Assembly (NCBI GenBank): GCA_028554755.1
Contig: JAPTOF010000005.1
Location: forward strand, 14,172,001 to 14,236,000
From: Cordia subcordata
Taxonomy: Eukaryota; Streptophyta; Magnoliopsida; Boraginales; Cordiaceae
Direction of reading: 5' to 3'
Length of the DNA stretch: 64,000 nt
The notes under the pieces are model-generated. The model was not told the DNA's origin. It made no database searches and saw nothing but the letters and a program-made list of their open reading frames with translations. The translations under genes were made by a program, and so were the position numbers. This document shows, piece by piece, positions 47,400 to 60,200 of the stretch. Numbering within the stretch: position 1 is the stretch's first letter; every line of letters begins with the position of its first letter.

Positions 47400-49738
47400 C
47401 CAACCATCAATATCTTTTTCATCTGTATGACATATTTCATCCTTTCGTATGACAGCCTGTGGCAAAAAAGAAGTGAATATATAACTTAGCCACTACCTAA
47501 CAACATAATTAAACCCATAATATTTGCTATGGGAGAAACCACTTTCAATCACAACAGATTTGTCACTAAGCAAAATGTACTTCTAACCAAGTTTATATTA
47601 GAGTTGTTGTCCACGTCTTCACATCTATTGCAATTAAACATATAAATAGGAAGAGAAAAATGACATTCTTGTATTAGCTTGCTTTAGGTTTTTTGAATAC
47701 TGATATATCCATCATTTACTAATTGGTAATTTTTACCAACTAAAATTTAGCTATTGTCTTAAACATGCTTGGGCATTTCGTAGTTATTATGATGTTTAGC
47801 AAAAATATTTGAAGTCTCAGTATTCCGACTGAAGTTTCTTTCTTCCATTGAAGACTCTTTCAAGGTTGGCTTCTTGTTGATACTAAATTATTGGGAAAAC
47901 GATTCCATTTAGCATCCAAGTACTAGAGCTACTAGAGTTTGGAAACTATAATACATTACTTGTATATGGAGGATCCATCATGCAAGTCTGGAGGCATTCC
48001 AGTGAAATCTTTCCTATTCTTGTATCTCCTAATAGCAAAGTTGGATATAAAATCTCAAGGCAGTCGCGTTATGGGGATATTGTTAGCAAAGTCCACATTA
48101 GAGCTCTTACTCCCTTCTTTATCCTATAGTTTGGATGGATTTAGAGAAACGAGTCAAAGCATAGGAATATATGTTTCAATTACAAGAGGATCACATGGAA
48201 AATCAGAAAACTGCTACAATTTTATGAGGTTTATTTTCTTAAAATTGATAATTTAAAAGGGGATGTCTTTCTGGCCAAAGAGTTCTATTGTTTCCATTTG
48301 TTTGCTAAACATTTCAACATGACACCTGTATGCTAGAAATCTCCAGCTCAAGGCTAGTTCAAACTCAGCGGTGATGGGAGCTTTCATTCTAATACTAAGT
48401 CTATCGGGGGAGATAGGGCTATGTTAGGACCAATATGCCCTATAGACCACTTCCATGTATACATATTATACTTCTATTATTAATATGTGAAGTTTACACA
48501 TGATACTATTTCTGTTATGTGTATATTGATACGTGTACAAAGGTCTTTGACATAAACTAATAACGAGTTAGGTGGGCACTGAGACTGGAAGCACAATATG
48601 TCCAAGTTTAGTTTTCTTGTATCATGTATGTAGTCTATGATCAGATGGTAGCGCTAGGTATTCTCTGAGGCTAAGGTTATAGCAACCAAGTCTCCTTATT
48701 AGGTTGATCTATCTAAGTAATTAGATGTCATTTTAGACTTGTCTCTTTAGCGTATGTGTCATGTATTAGACAAGACCTTTGTGCGTGCATTTTCTGAAAA
48801 ATGTACTGTCAAATATTGGAAACAATATCACTGCCACTAAGTGACATAATGCTCTTAATTTTGAATAAATGTACATAAATTGACAAAGTCAGTGTTTGAC
48901 ACTTTGATTTACCGTGAACAAGAACTTATTGAGTTAAGGTCAATAACTTTGTATGTTGGTGTCAAGGTCTAATTACTTTGGATGTCCATGTGTAATATAG
49001 AATCTATATGCCCCCTTGGGATTGTTTAGTTGATAATCTGAATCCAAGCTTAGTGGTATAGTCCTTCTAGGATATATCAGTCATTTGACTTCTAACCCTT
49101 CCCTAGAACAAGAGTTTTATAACGAGTGGGTGATTATCTTTCAGGACAAGATGTTCTAAGGTCTAATTCACGAGGTAATAGTATAAGCCAAAGGACCATA
49201 ATTGGTTATGATGTACATAGAGGGATGTTTTGGTTATTTAACTTAATAGGTTTAAGACAATGTCATTGAGTTGTGATAAGCTTTTTGGAATAAGTAGTTA
49301 TCTTTGGAGCATAGCCTTAGTCTTTTGGTACAATAAACTGAGATGAATATTGTTTTAATGTCACCTAGGGTTGAAAATGGCATTTTGATCATTTTAGGAG
49401 CCAATGATAGTTATGTCTTTTAATCCCTCTTTTAGTTAGTATCCAAGTATAAGCAATTTTCTTGTTTGGTATTTGCTCAAGTACGTGTTAATTATGGGAG
49501 TAGAGTTTTAATTGGTTTGGGCTATTCCATGATCCAATATTCTAAGGCTTCTATGCTTGCTTGGACTTGGGCTTAGACTTGGTTTACAGGGTAACCGACA
49601 TAGTTAAGTAGACACGAACACGTAGAGCCTAATAAGGTTCAAATTTAAGGCTTAATCCTTGTTAGTCTAGGATACGGTAGTTAGTTGGGCTAGAGAGATA
49701 AGGTTTATTCTTTATCTTGTTTCTAGATCCTGTTAACT
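47400..49738. other. Gene-poor interval, no feature recognised
   Basis: Scattered short frames without domain signatures. The stretch 48420-49700 is less AT-rich and could be an old repeat, but I found no repeat partner within the window. Confidence 0.4.
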
Positions 49739-49740
49739 TA

Positions 49741-50540
49741 GGGCTCGTTTGGTACCGTTGCTATTTCTGATTTTTTATTTTTGTTGATCAAAATTTGAAA
49801 ATTAGTTCGTTTGTTTCTATTTTCGTTTTCTGAAAAAACAAAAACCAATAACCTGTTTTTGCAACTTTGATAAACAAGAAAAAGTGGTTTCTTAGGTTGT
49901 GGCAACAGGTTTTCAAAACTTTTATTCACTTTGTACTGAATACCTTTTAAAAAAATCTTTTCAAAATTAATTTGAACTCATTAATTTCTTTGAAATATAA
50001 TTATTAAAATTAAAATTATTTAAAAAATATTTTAATAAATTATAATTAGTTTTAGAAAATTAAAACATTTTAAGAATTAAAGTTTAAATTATTTTTAAAA
50101 ATAATTATTTTTATAAATATTTTTTAAAAATAACTTTATTATTTTTAGAAAAATTCTAAAAAATAAATAATAAATTAATAAATTAAAATTCTAAAAATTT
50201 CAAAATTAAAAATAAAATATGTTCTCAAAACAATTAAATTTATTTTTTGAAATTATAATCTTAAAGAAAATAAATCCATTTTATAATCATTATTTTTTTA
50301 CAAAATATTCTCAAATATTTTCATTTGTTCTATTTAACACAAAATACTAAAATGAAAAATAAGAGACAAGAATAGTTTGTAAACTATAGACAACCAAACA
50401 TGTTTTCGGTTTTTGTTTATAGATTTTATAATTTAACCAAACGCATTTACAGTTTCTGTTTTTAATTATGGTTGGCAATTTTTTGTTCATGATTCTGGTT
50501 TTTATTTTTAAAATTTTTTACAGTGTTACCAAATGAGCCC
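49741..50540. mobile_element. Large MITE / non-autonomous TIR element
   Basis: About 800 bp with ends GGGCTCGTTTGGTACC and, inverted, GGGCTCATTTGGTAAC. Very AT-rich, no coding capacity. Flanks TTA on the left and TAA on the right suggest a TWA insertion site with one mutation. Termini place it with the Tourist-like elements, but it is more than three times longer than the family A copies. Confidence 0.75.
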
Positions 50541-50924
50541 TAAAAGTTTCAAAAAAAGCCTTCAAGACAATGAACTTGGACACTCTACCTAATCTTAGAA
50601 TATATAGGATTTAGAACTTAATTCTCCCTATTGGGCACCCTACTCAAAGCTCTTGTATTAATATTAGTTCTTAGATTTTACACACGCATATACACATAGC
50701 AAGAAGATTCCTTGCAGGGAACCATACATCAATCATAAAAGAGATGATCATAGTCTCTTGTGATTTTGGGTCTGACCGAGATTCGTTAAAGATTCACATT
50801 TTTCAAATTCCTTTTTTTGGAGCTTCACTAAAGACCACACACGTTAGGGGTACATCTTTCAATTCTATGTTTATTCTTATTGTGTTCTATATGCTAAACT
50901 TATGTGGTATTGTTTCTATTGGAG

Positions 50925-51170
50925 TTACCATCTCACCTAAAAGTTTAAACTTATAAAGAAGACTTCGTTATATTTATTTATTGTACTTAACACACGCCTC
51001 CTTACATGTAGAGTAATTTGTTTAAAATTTGTATGTGGATAATTTAATACTTTTAAATGGGTGGCAGTAAGACTCTAATTAAGAAGTTACCACTTCATCT
51101 AAAAGCTTAATATAATAGAGATAATTTGGTTATATTTATTTATCGTAGTTAACAGTTTTTGCCCATCCTA
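50925..51170. repeat. Tandemly doubled SINE-like dispersed repeat
   Basis: AGTTACCATCTCACCTAAAA...TTATATTTATTTATTGTACT (50925-50990) recurs as AGTTACCACTTCATCTAAAA...TTATATTTATTTATCGTAGT (51087-51152), a period of about 162 bp. The middle shares GTTTAAAA...AAATGGGTGGCAGTA with 7617-7671. Confidence 0.65.
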
Positions 51171-52305
51171 GTTAATATTTAAAAAAATCGTAACCTAAGA
51201 TAGAAAAGCATGCACCTATAGATCTTTCAAGTGGTATAAAGCCAGGTTACCACAATGTATGTTTAGGGTCTTGTCCTAGAACACTTAATGATTTAGAATT
51301 CTCAGAAATTGTCTCAAAGGTGGTGAGATTAGGTTGTTCTATGCATATTCTTGATTGTTTAATTTGATGCTAACTGTGAAAGTTTTTAATCTTTTTCTAT
51401 TGATTGTTAATATGAATGTTTTTTTAAAACATCTTATAGCTTCATTTAGGAGAAGTATAGGCAATGTTTTGGTGTGATTTTAGGCCAATTTATTTATGGT
51501 TCTTAACACTAGATGAAAGCTTGCATAAGAGATTTTCATATATAAATGTTCAAAGAGCCATGTAATAGCAATAGAAGCGCGTCATACCCTAGATGATTAA
51601 GTCATATTTGCACGTCATATAACCTCATTAATACCATTACGAACATATAGTATTCACTATTATGATTCACAACTTAAAAATAATCATTATTGGTCAACTA
51701 AGGAATATGACTTCGGAAAAGTGTGGCACCTAACATAGAAAAATGATCTTCTTCTAATCTAGAATCCTTTAATTTTAGTTCAATTCATTTTTCTAGTGAT
51801 GCCTTATTATACCATAATCTTAACAAACAAATATGGTCCATAAGGGTACACAATTTCCTAAGTCTCCTATAATTAAAAGTCGTTGAGATCTATATTTTTA
51901 TTATCCTAATGATCAACTTTAAGCACACAATACGAAATATGTGCTACAATATTTCCTCCATCACCATAGAGCATATGTCTCAAGACTACTCATAAAACCC
52001 ACTAGCACTTACATCTAGCCCGAAAGACAAATAAAGTGAATTGTAGGAGAAATCTCCTTCAATCATAATAAACATTATATTTTTATGACTTACATTATTA
52101 TATGATTAAGCTGATATCATATTCGGACTGAAGAATTTTCAAAATTTCAAGCCACTGGTCACACAAGCATTGCAAGGGCGGATGCATGCATTGAGAGGCT
52201 CCCACTAATTAACCCTAATGTTTTCTTGAAAATACGTATTAATTTTGAGGTACTATTAATTAAGAATCTCAATTTTATTTTTCTATATGCGAATATTAAA
52301 TTGTA

Positions 52306-52310
<5 letters not shown>
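51171..52310. other. Interval with no gene seen
   Basis: AT-rich sequence. No conserved coding region. It ends in a TA microsatellite at 52311-52341. Confidence 0.5.

Positions 52311-52341
<31 letters not shown>
52311..52341. repeat. TA microsatellite abutting the GARP gene stop codon
   Basis: About 15 TA units immediately followed on the plus strand by the complement of the proposed TAA stop (52342-52344) of the GARP gene. Confidence 0.9.
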
Positions 52342-52350
<9 letters not shown>

Positions 52351-53478
52351 GAGAAATGGGAGGCCTATGACCTTAAAAGAATCGGATTGTACCTTGCTCT
52401 CCTCATCCTGTCTCTGCGAATGATCATCATTGTCGTATGCCTTTCTTTCTTGATATATTCTATCAAGAAAAGAAAATATATAAGAAAAGTTAGTGCAGAT
52501 GTAAATGCTTTCCTTCATCTAGGTTGGCTATCCATAAACTAAAGCATAGGAGCTTTGAGGCTTATAAGCTGATCACCTTTTTGTTAGGAGGAGCATGGCT
52601 TATCTGCAGTTTCCTTTGCCGGGAGCTGTTCCTTCTCTCTAAACCAAAAAATCTGGAAACAGTCAATAACGTGTGTAGAAGTAGAAAAGAAAAGACGTGT
52701 GTGCCTATATTTTTGACAAAAACAAGTGAAAGCACATGGTGATAATAGCTGCATATGGTGTTTTTTTTTTGTTTTGATATCCAAGTCACGTCTGACTCCA
52801 GACTAACTTCTATTGGGTCGGGAACGTTGAAGGAAAACCTCACCCTTTTTGGGATTCAAACTCATGTTGTCTTCCGAGTTACAGGTGGGGAGAACACCAA
52901 AATACTTCTCCTATATATTTGTGACTCTTTCAGATCCTTCAAGTAGCAAGTTCCAAAATAAATTATAGAAGACAAAAAAGATACCTGGCCTGCTTACTTC
53001 ACTCTTCATGTTTCTGTACATCTGTTAGGGACCAAGAGAACCGAAAATATAAATGAACACTTCATAATTCTGAAAATCGATGTTTGTGTTTCTGGAGAAA
53101 GAAGAGAGCATAAACATACAATTAAATTAATAATAACCAACCTGGAGGTCGCTTTTAACATGAGATATCTTGAGTCCTTTAGCATCCATCAACTCAAGAA
53201 CAAGCTTAGGTGTTGCTTCTACACTCATCATCCGAAAAAAAAGGAAAAAACTCATTATCAAAACATGGTTTATTTTGAGAAAAGAAAAGAAAAGAAAAGA
53301 ATAACAATATTTTCTAATGTTGATCAAAAACTAAAGTGACCCAATAACTAAGTTTCTATAATTAAAGAAATTTACTGTGTTGGCCTCCGAGCCTCTCAAT
53401 GGCGTTAACACAGCAACGATGAAGTTCAGGCGTCCATCTCAGACGAGGTACCTTATTAGATCTTACGTGCTGCCTCAT
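52342..53478 (-). CDS. GARP (G2-like, Myb-SHAQKYF type) transcription factor, probably truncated
   Basis: Four exons in phase: 53478-53376, 53218-53142, 53021-52985, 52448-52342, 107 residues. The first three encode a complete single GARP Myb-like DNA-binding domain: VPRLRWTPELHRCCVNAIER, GGQHKATPKLVLELMD and KGLKISHVKSDLQ joined to MYRNMKSE. Relatives are Arabidopsis At1g14600 and At2g02060. The recognition helix motif, normally SHLQMYR, reads SDLQMYR, an H-to-D change. Relatives have about 250 residues or more; here the tail is short and the last exon runs into a TA repeat, so the gene is truncated, or a further exon follows a possible donor (AGCAAG/GTACAA). Upstream exons may be missing too, because an acceptor precedes the ATG at 53478. 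The final exon acceptor (52448 or 52459) is uncertain. Confidence 0.72.
52762..52905 (-). mobile_element. Candidate SINE in GARP intron 3
   Basis: Minus strand: a B-box-like GAGTTTGAATCCC (about 52865-52853), a downstream body with GTCTGGAGTCAGACGTGACT, and an A-rich end (T run 52762-52771 on plus). A different family from the copies at 1.9 and 7.7 kb. No A box was clearly identified. Confidence 0.4.
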
Positions 53479-53797
53479 AACACTAAAAAAATAAAAAAAA
53501 ATAAAAAGGCCTCGTTGGGAAAAATGATTGCATGTGATGATGAATACCATATTTGGTTGATTTAACAGTTGATGATCAAACTTCCTGAATTGATTCGGTG
53601 ATTGAGTTACGTGAATTGAAATTTCGTTTGCACAAAAACACCAAAGTCTATGTCCATGACAAGCAATACAAATACCCGCTTTTTAAAAAAAATAAATATA
53701 ATAGATGATATCATACACACATGTTATTCGGAACAAGAAAAAGAAGGATCCCGAGGTTTTATGCTTTGTTCTTTTTCCCTTGTTTTTTCTGTCTTTT

Positions 53798-54263
53798 ACA
53801 CCTTGTTTGGATTACATATTTTGAAGGAAACAAAAAGAATGAATGGGATTAAGGAATTATTTTCTTGATCTAAATAGCAATTTATAATAGGAATTATACA
53901 TTAGGAGAGGGAAAAATTCTTGGAGGATTAGTAATCTTTAACTGGGATGATTTTTATAATTCTTTCAATTTTAGATTTCTAAGAGAGGAAGAAATAACAT
54001 TTGGCTTCTCCAATAGTCTTTTTACTATCTAGTCTTATATATTGTTAAAAATTTATTTCTATAGTAATGGATGTAAAAAGGGTACCTAAGTAATACTTCA
54101 TTTTAAATTTGTTATTCCTTCCCTTCTACAAATCAAAGAGAGAATAATTTCTTCCATTTTGGTTACGTCGTTACCCTTTTTTTTTATATATATCTTTTTT
54201 TGGTTATTTTCTCTACTACCATACTTCTCATTTTATATTCTTTGTGCAATCCAAACAGGGAGT
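53798..54263. mobile_element. TIR element (MITE) upstream of the GARP gene
   Basis: Ends ACACCTTGTTTGGATTAC and, inverted, ACTCCCTGTTTGGATTGC, about 466 bp, AT-rich and non-coding. It shares the TGTTTGGATT core with family A but is longer and has a different outer edge. Confidence 0.65.
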
Positions 54264-54815
54264 TAAATTTTATAACTTGGATAAGGATCACACTAACGAG
54301 AATGTTGCTCTCTCCTTTTTCTAATGAAATTTCTTGACCCAAAAAAAAAAAAAAAATGACAATAACGCAGAGTCAACACGCAGAATGGAGGCGTATCTGA
54401 TGTGTCCTAGTTTGACTTCAAAACAGAAATTTCATCTCCTAAACCACACATTTGGCCCTTTGCTTCCGTATTGAAGTAGGTCTCTAATGCCTAAACACGA
54501 ACTGCTTTTAGCTTCGACATTATCTTTTGGGTCAGTGATAGCAGTGCCTAAAATTGTGGACTAATGTATTTTTTTTTTAAATAACGTTAAATATTATCTT
54601 ATTTTTATTACTTAAATATTAATTCTTATATATAACTAATACACACATAAGAGGTAATATTTTTCATGTAACAAGAAGAATATCACGTATTTCTTCCTCT
54701 AAGAGCCAAAGAATGAAAACAACTAAGACTAATGGCGCGGGTTAATAACTCTATTAGTCCCTCGACTATTAGCTTTGGGACAATTTGGTCTCCAAACTTT
54801 TAAAATGTGTATTTT

Positions 54816-55125
54816 AATTCCTCAACTTTGAGTTTAGGGTTTCAATTAATTCTTTCACTAACTTTGATAGAAAACTTAACGTCAAAATGGCTAAATAAAA
54901 TCTAATACAATCGAGGCAATTTTGGCAATGTTGGAAATGGGGGACAGATCGCGTGAATTGGGAATACAAGAGTTTGATTTTGTGTTATGTCAAAATTACC
55001 CTCGATAGTATTAAGTTTTATTGGACGAAAGAATCTCGGCTTTGAATGCAAGTCAGTGAAACAACTAACAGAAGACTTATAACTCAAAATTGAAGGGCTA
55101 AAAGGTGCATTTTGTAAGTGGGCCC
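54816..55125. repeat. Foldback-type repeat with about 70-bp inverted arms
   Basis: The left arm (54816-54882) contains CCTCAACTTTGAGTTTAGGG and TTCTTTCACTAACTTT. The inverted right arm (55125-55050) contains CCTTCAATTTTGAGTTATAA and TGTTTCACTGACTT. Arms are imperfect, with a central region of about 170 bp. The TTAGTCCCTCGACTATTAG-like outer zone is a common plant repeat motif. Confidence 0.6.
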
Positions 55126-56199
55126 CACCGATCCTTTATTACATATGAAGTTGACTCTGCCTTGCCGAAGTCCAAAGATGAGCAGAACTCTTCAGTATAA
55201 TTATTAAGTGACAATTAATGCAATAGGTCCCCACCCACCCCACCCCCCCCAATGTTCTCTTTCTTCAATTTTCTTGAGATTTTCGTATAGAACTTTCAAG
55301 CTCATTTTTCATCTTCATAACATTTGAATTTGTCAAAATGTTCAACATCATAATTGTAATTTTCGCTTTAAGCTTTTCATGGACACTTGAATCGCCTCAA
55401 TCGGAGCTTTATAGCTCAAATTACAACTATTTTTTTTTAAAATAGGTCCGGATATAAAATCTTGTGACCTTTTCCGCTCTTTTTTCTTTGTTTTTGCTCC
55501 AAACTTCTTTGTTCTTATTCTGGACCAGCATTATATCCAAAATTATACTAAATCACTCAATATGGAACCTATTTAATGACATAATGCTCTGCTTTAAGAT
55601 GGGCTTTACACGAAAGAAAGAGAAACATATTAATAATGTGTGAAAGACAAACTCAGAATATTATTGAGATGATTAGACCATCCGAATCACTCCAGTGACA
55701 CCAGCAAGAGACTGTTTGCTCTGCTTATTTTGTTACTTATAAGCACCTAATAAAAAAAAAAAAAAAAAAACCCTCACATGCTTTTTACTATTTGTAGCTT
55801 ATAAGCCCCAAATAAGCTTAGCAAACAGGCTCCAAATTTTGCATCACAGCCATTCCAGTGGGAGAATTTTCTTTGGCAGCAGCCACCCGGCATGAGACTG
55901 AGAACAGACTGCAGCCTGAAAGTGCCAAAATATAACGGGTGCTTGAATATCCTGAAGGCCTTGAGACATCAACTACAGATCAAAATCGAAAAATGTGGAT
56001 GGGTTGCTTCTGCAAGCACAAAACTTCAGAGACATGATACAATTATTTTTCCAGTATCCAGCAATTCCAAAGATCCATCAAAACAAACATATACATGCAG
56101 CAAATGGATGTGGCAAGCAAAAAACAGTTGATACAAATGGTCAGAGTCATAGCTGTTTTACAGAAAAGTTTCGGGTTTAACTAACATATCCACAAACCA

Positions 56200-57217
56200 A
56201 TCTCCCGCTAGCGCAGCTTCCAGCTAGTCCTCCTCCTTATGTCAGAAAACACTGTCCTAGGGATGTACAGGTCACCCTCATATACTAGTGTACATCTGCT
56301 CCTATATTCACAAAAGCTTTCGACCTTCGCCTGATTCACAAAGAAAATGTTATTGAGCATAAACTTGTCCCTGCAGAAGACATTTAAGCTAAAAGTTCAC
56401 ACTGGAGATATCTCCTTATACTATTAGTTTGTAAATATATATGATGAGAATGAGGTGTTACAGTCTTTGAGAATCATCATCTAGTCAAAATGCACATGAT
56501 CTTCATAGCAAGTGTAAATCAAGAACCACATGTGACTAGGCTGCTTCCTGGATGCAAGCAACTAAACATTGTTCCAATTTAGACACTAATTGATGCAAAC
56601 AAATAATGTTATTCCAAATTCAAAGTATCAAGACCTATGCAACTACAATTCCAACATGGAATAAGTGCAGGGAGACATGATTGGTCGATGGTTTAAGACC
56701 GAAGTCAAACATCACACTAAATATGCAAGAAGTCTACATGTTACAATCCAGAACATCGAATTCATGCATTCTTGGCAACAAATTATCATATTCATCCTAC
56801 TTCGTCAAAAATAGAATGCAACTTTCATGTAAATTCATAATTTTTCTTTCATTAATTCATCCATATTAATCAATTGCATAAGATGTGATCCACGGAATCA
56901 CTTGCATGCAATAAATCCTCACAAGCATGCGAACTTACATAATGTTGCTTGCAGCAAAAAAATAATATTTTTTGGTAGTAATTGAATGAACAATGCTTTA
57001 AGATAATCTTTCTTCCACAAATGCTCAAATTACACAAAGAACAAATATTTTTAAGAGCTTTTATATTGCAATAGCTGGACAATTAGAAAGTCAGGAGATT
57101 GTCAAATTGAGTTGAATATTGCAATCTATGCTGCTAAATATGTACATTAAACCGGTAGCCTCAAGTATTTGTTAACAAAGGAAAATAGCATGTAGAATAC
57201 CTATTTAAGTTTTAAAT
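56200..57217 (-). other. Inferred spliced 3' UTR of the MAP65 gene
   Basis: Just after the TGA, AAATAG/GTATTC at 57201/57200 is a good donor. GAATCAG/GCGAAGG at 56331/56330 is a good acceptor, and the sequence beyond is less AT-rich than an intron. Transcript evidence is needed to settle this. Confidence 0.4.
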
Positions 57218-60200
57218 TCAGCCCTGAGGTGGAGACTCTGGCTCGGAACCACAAACAGACGAAAATGAGATTGTATCTTCCTTCGGTATTGCCACAAAAT
57301 TCAAGGGTGCGGTAGAAAGCCTTCTCATTTCGTTAAAGTATCCATTTTGCCGACCAGAATAGGAACGAGGAGTTAGAAGTTCCAGAGTTGGGCTTCCCAC
57401 GGAATTACGGCGGGGTGAAGGAGTCACTGAACCATGTACATTCACACGGTACCCATTTGTCTTCCTAAAGCTGTTGGTTCTTCTTGGACTAGGTTTAGAA
57501 CCATATATAGCTTCTTTTTCCGCAAGTAGCATATCCTGGAGTTTCTTGTGGTCCTGTACAAAAAGACCAAATTTAACAGAGGACATTTTAGGTAGAACTA
57601 CGGTATATAACAAAGGGACGTGAGGTAGAACACAGGATGCCCTGGAACAAGTGCTCTAGTGATGCATCAAAAATAAAATGGAATGGTACTGAACTCAAAA
57701 GATGTCATAGCCACACAACTTGGAAAGAGAAGTCATTTCTTAATGTCGTATCTTGAGTTTATCAGTCATGCTATTTACATAATATTACTAGAATGAATCA
57801 AATTGGATTTACCCTAGCTCTCCTCTTCTCCTCTTCTTTCTGCCGTCTGGTTAGTTTGTAATCTTCCAGAATAGATACCAAACGCACCTGCACATAGACA
57901 AATCCACTCAGCCAAATTGAAGGATAAAGTAAAGATCTTGAAACCTTTAATTGCAGAACAACTTACCCCATCATAAATAAATAATTTCTTTTTCTCATCT
58001 TCCCATGCTAGTGTCTTGTTAATCAAATTGTCAACCATAGCTGAAAGGATAGCTCATTAACTCCAGATATACTTCCAGCTCAGAGAGTAAATAATATTGT
58101 TAGAGAGCCAGTGGCATACCTGGGATCTTAGTTACTGTAATTCTAGCCCGTTCTGCACGTTTTAGGTTTATGTGAGCACCTCTTCCTGCACTATACCTGT
58201 TCTCGTCCTGACAATGACCAAACAAAAAGCAGAGACCGGAGACCTTAAGCTAAATCACAACACAATCACATCTCTGTCTCAGTTAAACAGAAATTCACTG
58301 TCGTAGACAAAAAGGAAATAAATTGTACAGAATCAAGAAAAGAAATATCAAGAACAGAGATTATTTATTTTTATCCATGACAATAACTCTTGTTAACAAG
58401 AGGGTAAGGCTCAAAGAAGTGATGGAAAGCTATAATTAACCCAGGATGCGGCTCCACTTACCCGGTTATAATCTTCAAGCCAATTTTCCTCATCACAGGC
58501 AGAAAGCCATCGATCTATTCTGTCCATAATTTCTTTTCGACTCAAAGCCTCATCCTTTACTTTGCTTATTTGTGCTTCAATGTTTGATAAAAGTTCACTA
58601 GGATCGACAAGACCTGGATAGCAGAAATTTTCACATTCATAGCTGCAAGAATGTTTAAATGCACCGTGCAAATTTAGGCATGAAACTATCTCTTACCAGA
58701 GTCTATCATTGCAATAGCTTTATCAGCGGCTGTGCTTAGATCAGGTTGAATATGGGTTTTATGGCAAATATCCTCCAAATCTGACCTTCTCTTCAGGACC
58801 AGTTCTTTCATCCTGCTTGCTTTCAGCTTAGTAAGCCTCTCCACTTCTGCTGAGGCCTATCAGAAGTACATAATTCTTAAAAGTGCTAATATTCTGTTAT
58901 CTTACTGAAGAAGATAAAAGGAAGTTTTGTTGTAAACTTACCTTTTGAATAATATCCAGTGAAAGAACACCTGGTTTGATGATATCGGATTCTGAAGAAT
59001 CAAGAACAGAAATGAAATTTGCAAAGTTATTTCTCTCTGCTTCTGAGGTGTCCATCAAATTCCAGAGTTCAATAAGTAATGCAGAGACCTCTTTCAGCTG
59101 CAGTATTAACGGGGGATCAGTATGCACAACAAAGATAGAACCACAATAAGACCATTTGGGTGAACAAGTACCTTCTGAAATCGAACTTTCCTCTCCGCTT
59201 TCAACCTAAGGATGGCTTGATTAAGACCTTCTAACGTGCTATCACTGATGTTTGTGGACTGTTCAAGGCCTGTCTTATTCAAGCTGGGGTGTATATCACT
59301 CACAGTCTTGCCAAAATCCAAACCAAGCACTCCGCACAAAGAGTGCACTTCACTGACACATTCCAGAATTCTTTGGAGCCGTTCAGACTGCAGAAGACAC
59401 AAGGTGCCAACTGATAAATTACGCGAGATGGAACAACACTGTACTACACAATCTAAAATTATGGTGAGGCACACATATATTACTCCACACACATGGAAAG
59501 ACTCTTTACAATTTAGCGGTTCACTCTGTTCAACATAAAGCAGCAAGCAGTTAGTTCCAAAGGATAAGAATACTACATTATAATGCTGAAAGCAAATCCC
59601 CCATTGCGAAGTTCTCAACCTGAAATATTGTCATTAACTGCCACGACCTTCCTTATACAAAATGACCGCGCTTATATCACAAAACGATGTCAAAAAGATA
59701 TACGATGTCCCAATCATAGTCCCATGAACATGACTGGTTTCTGCTCTGTTTATGTAAAATAAGATGATTCTGGGAACAAGATTACAAAACAATATGCTTC
59801 CATTGTTTTTCCTTTCTATCTCCTCTTTCCTGATGCAAGGGTTGGAGAAAAGAATAGATGCAGTAGCTCAGGTGTCATACAAAGATAATTATGTTCGCAT
59901 CTTGAGAAACCCAGTGTTATAAAAAAAAAACAAGCCTCACTTTTGTTTCTTCACAAGACATGTTCAAGACCATAAAAGACATTTGTTTGATGGTTTTTCA
60001 TCTTACCCTTCCCACAAACAAAAATTGTGAAAACTTGCATAATCATAATGCACTTTAGACATTTCATTTTGAGCAAGAAATGATTGCAAAGTATTCAGGT
60101 CAATTTTTCCACATGCATTTAATGTTATCAAAGCAGAAAGCTTCAGCAAAAGCATTAAAGACCTTCTCAAAGCATTAAGCCAGACAAATTTTCTACAGCA

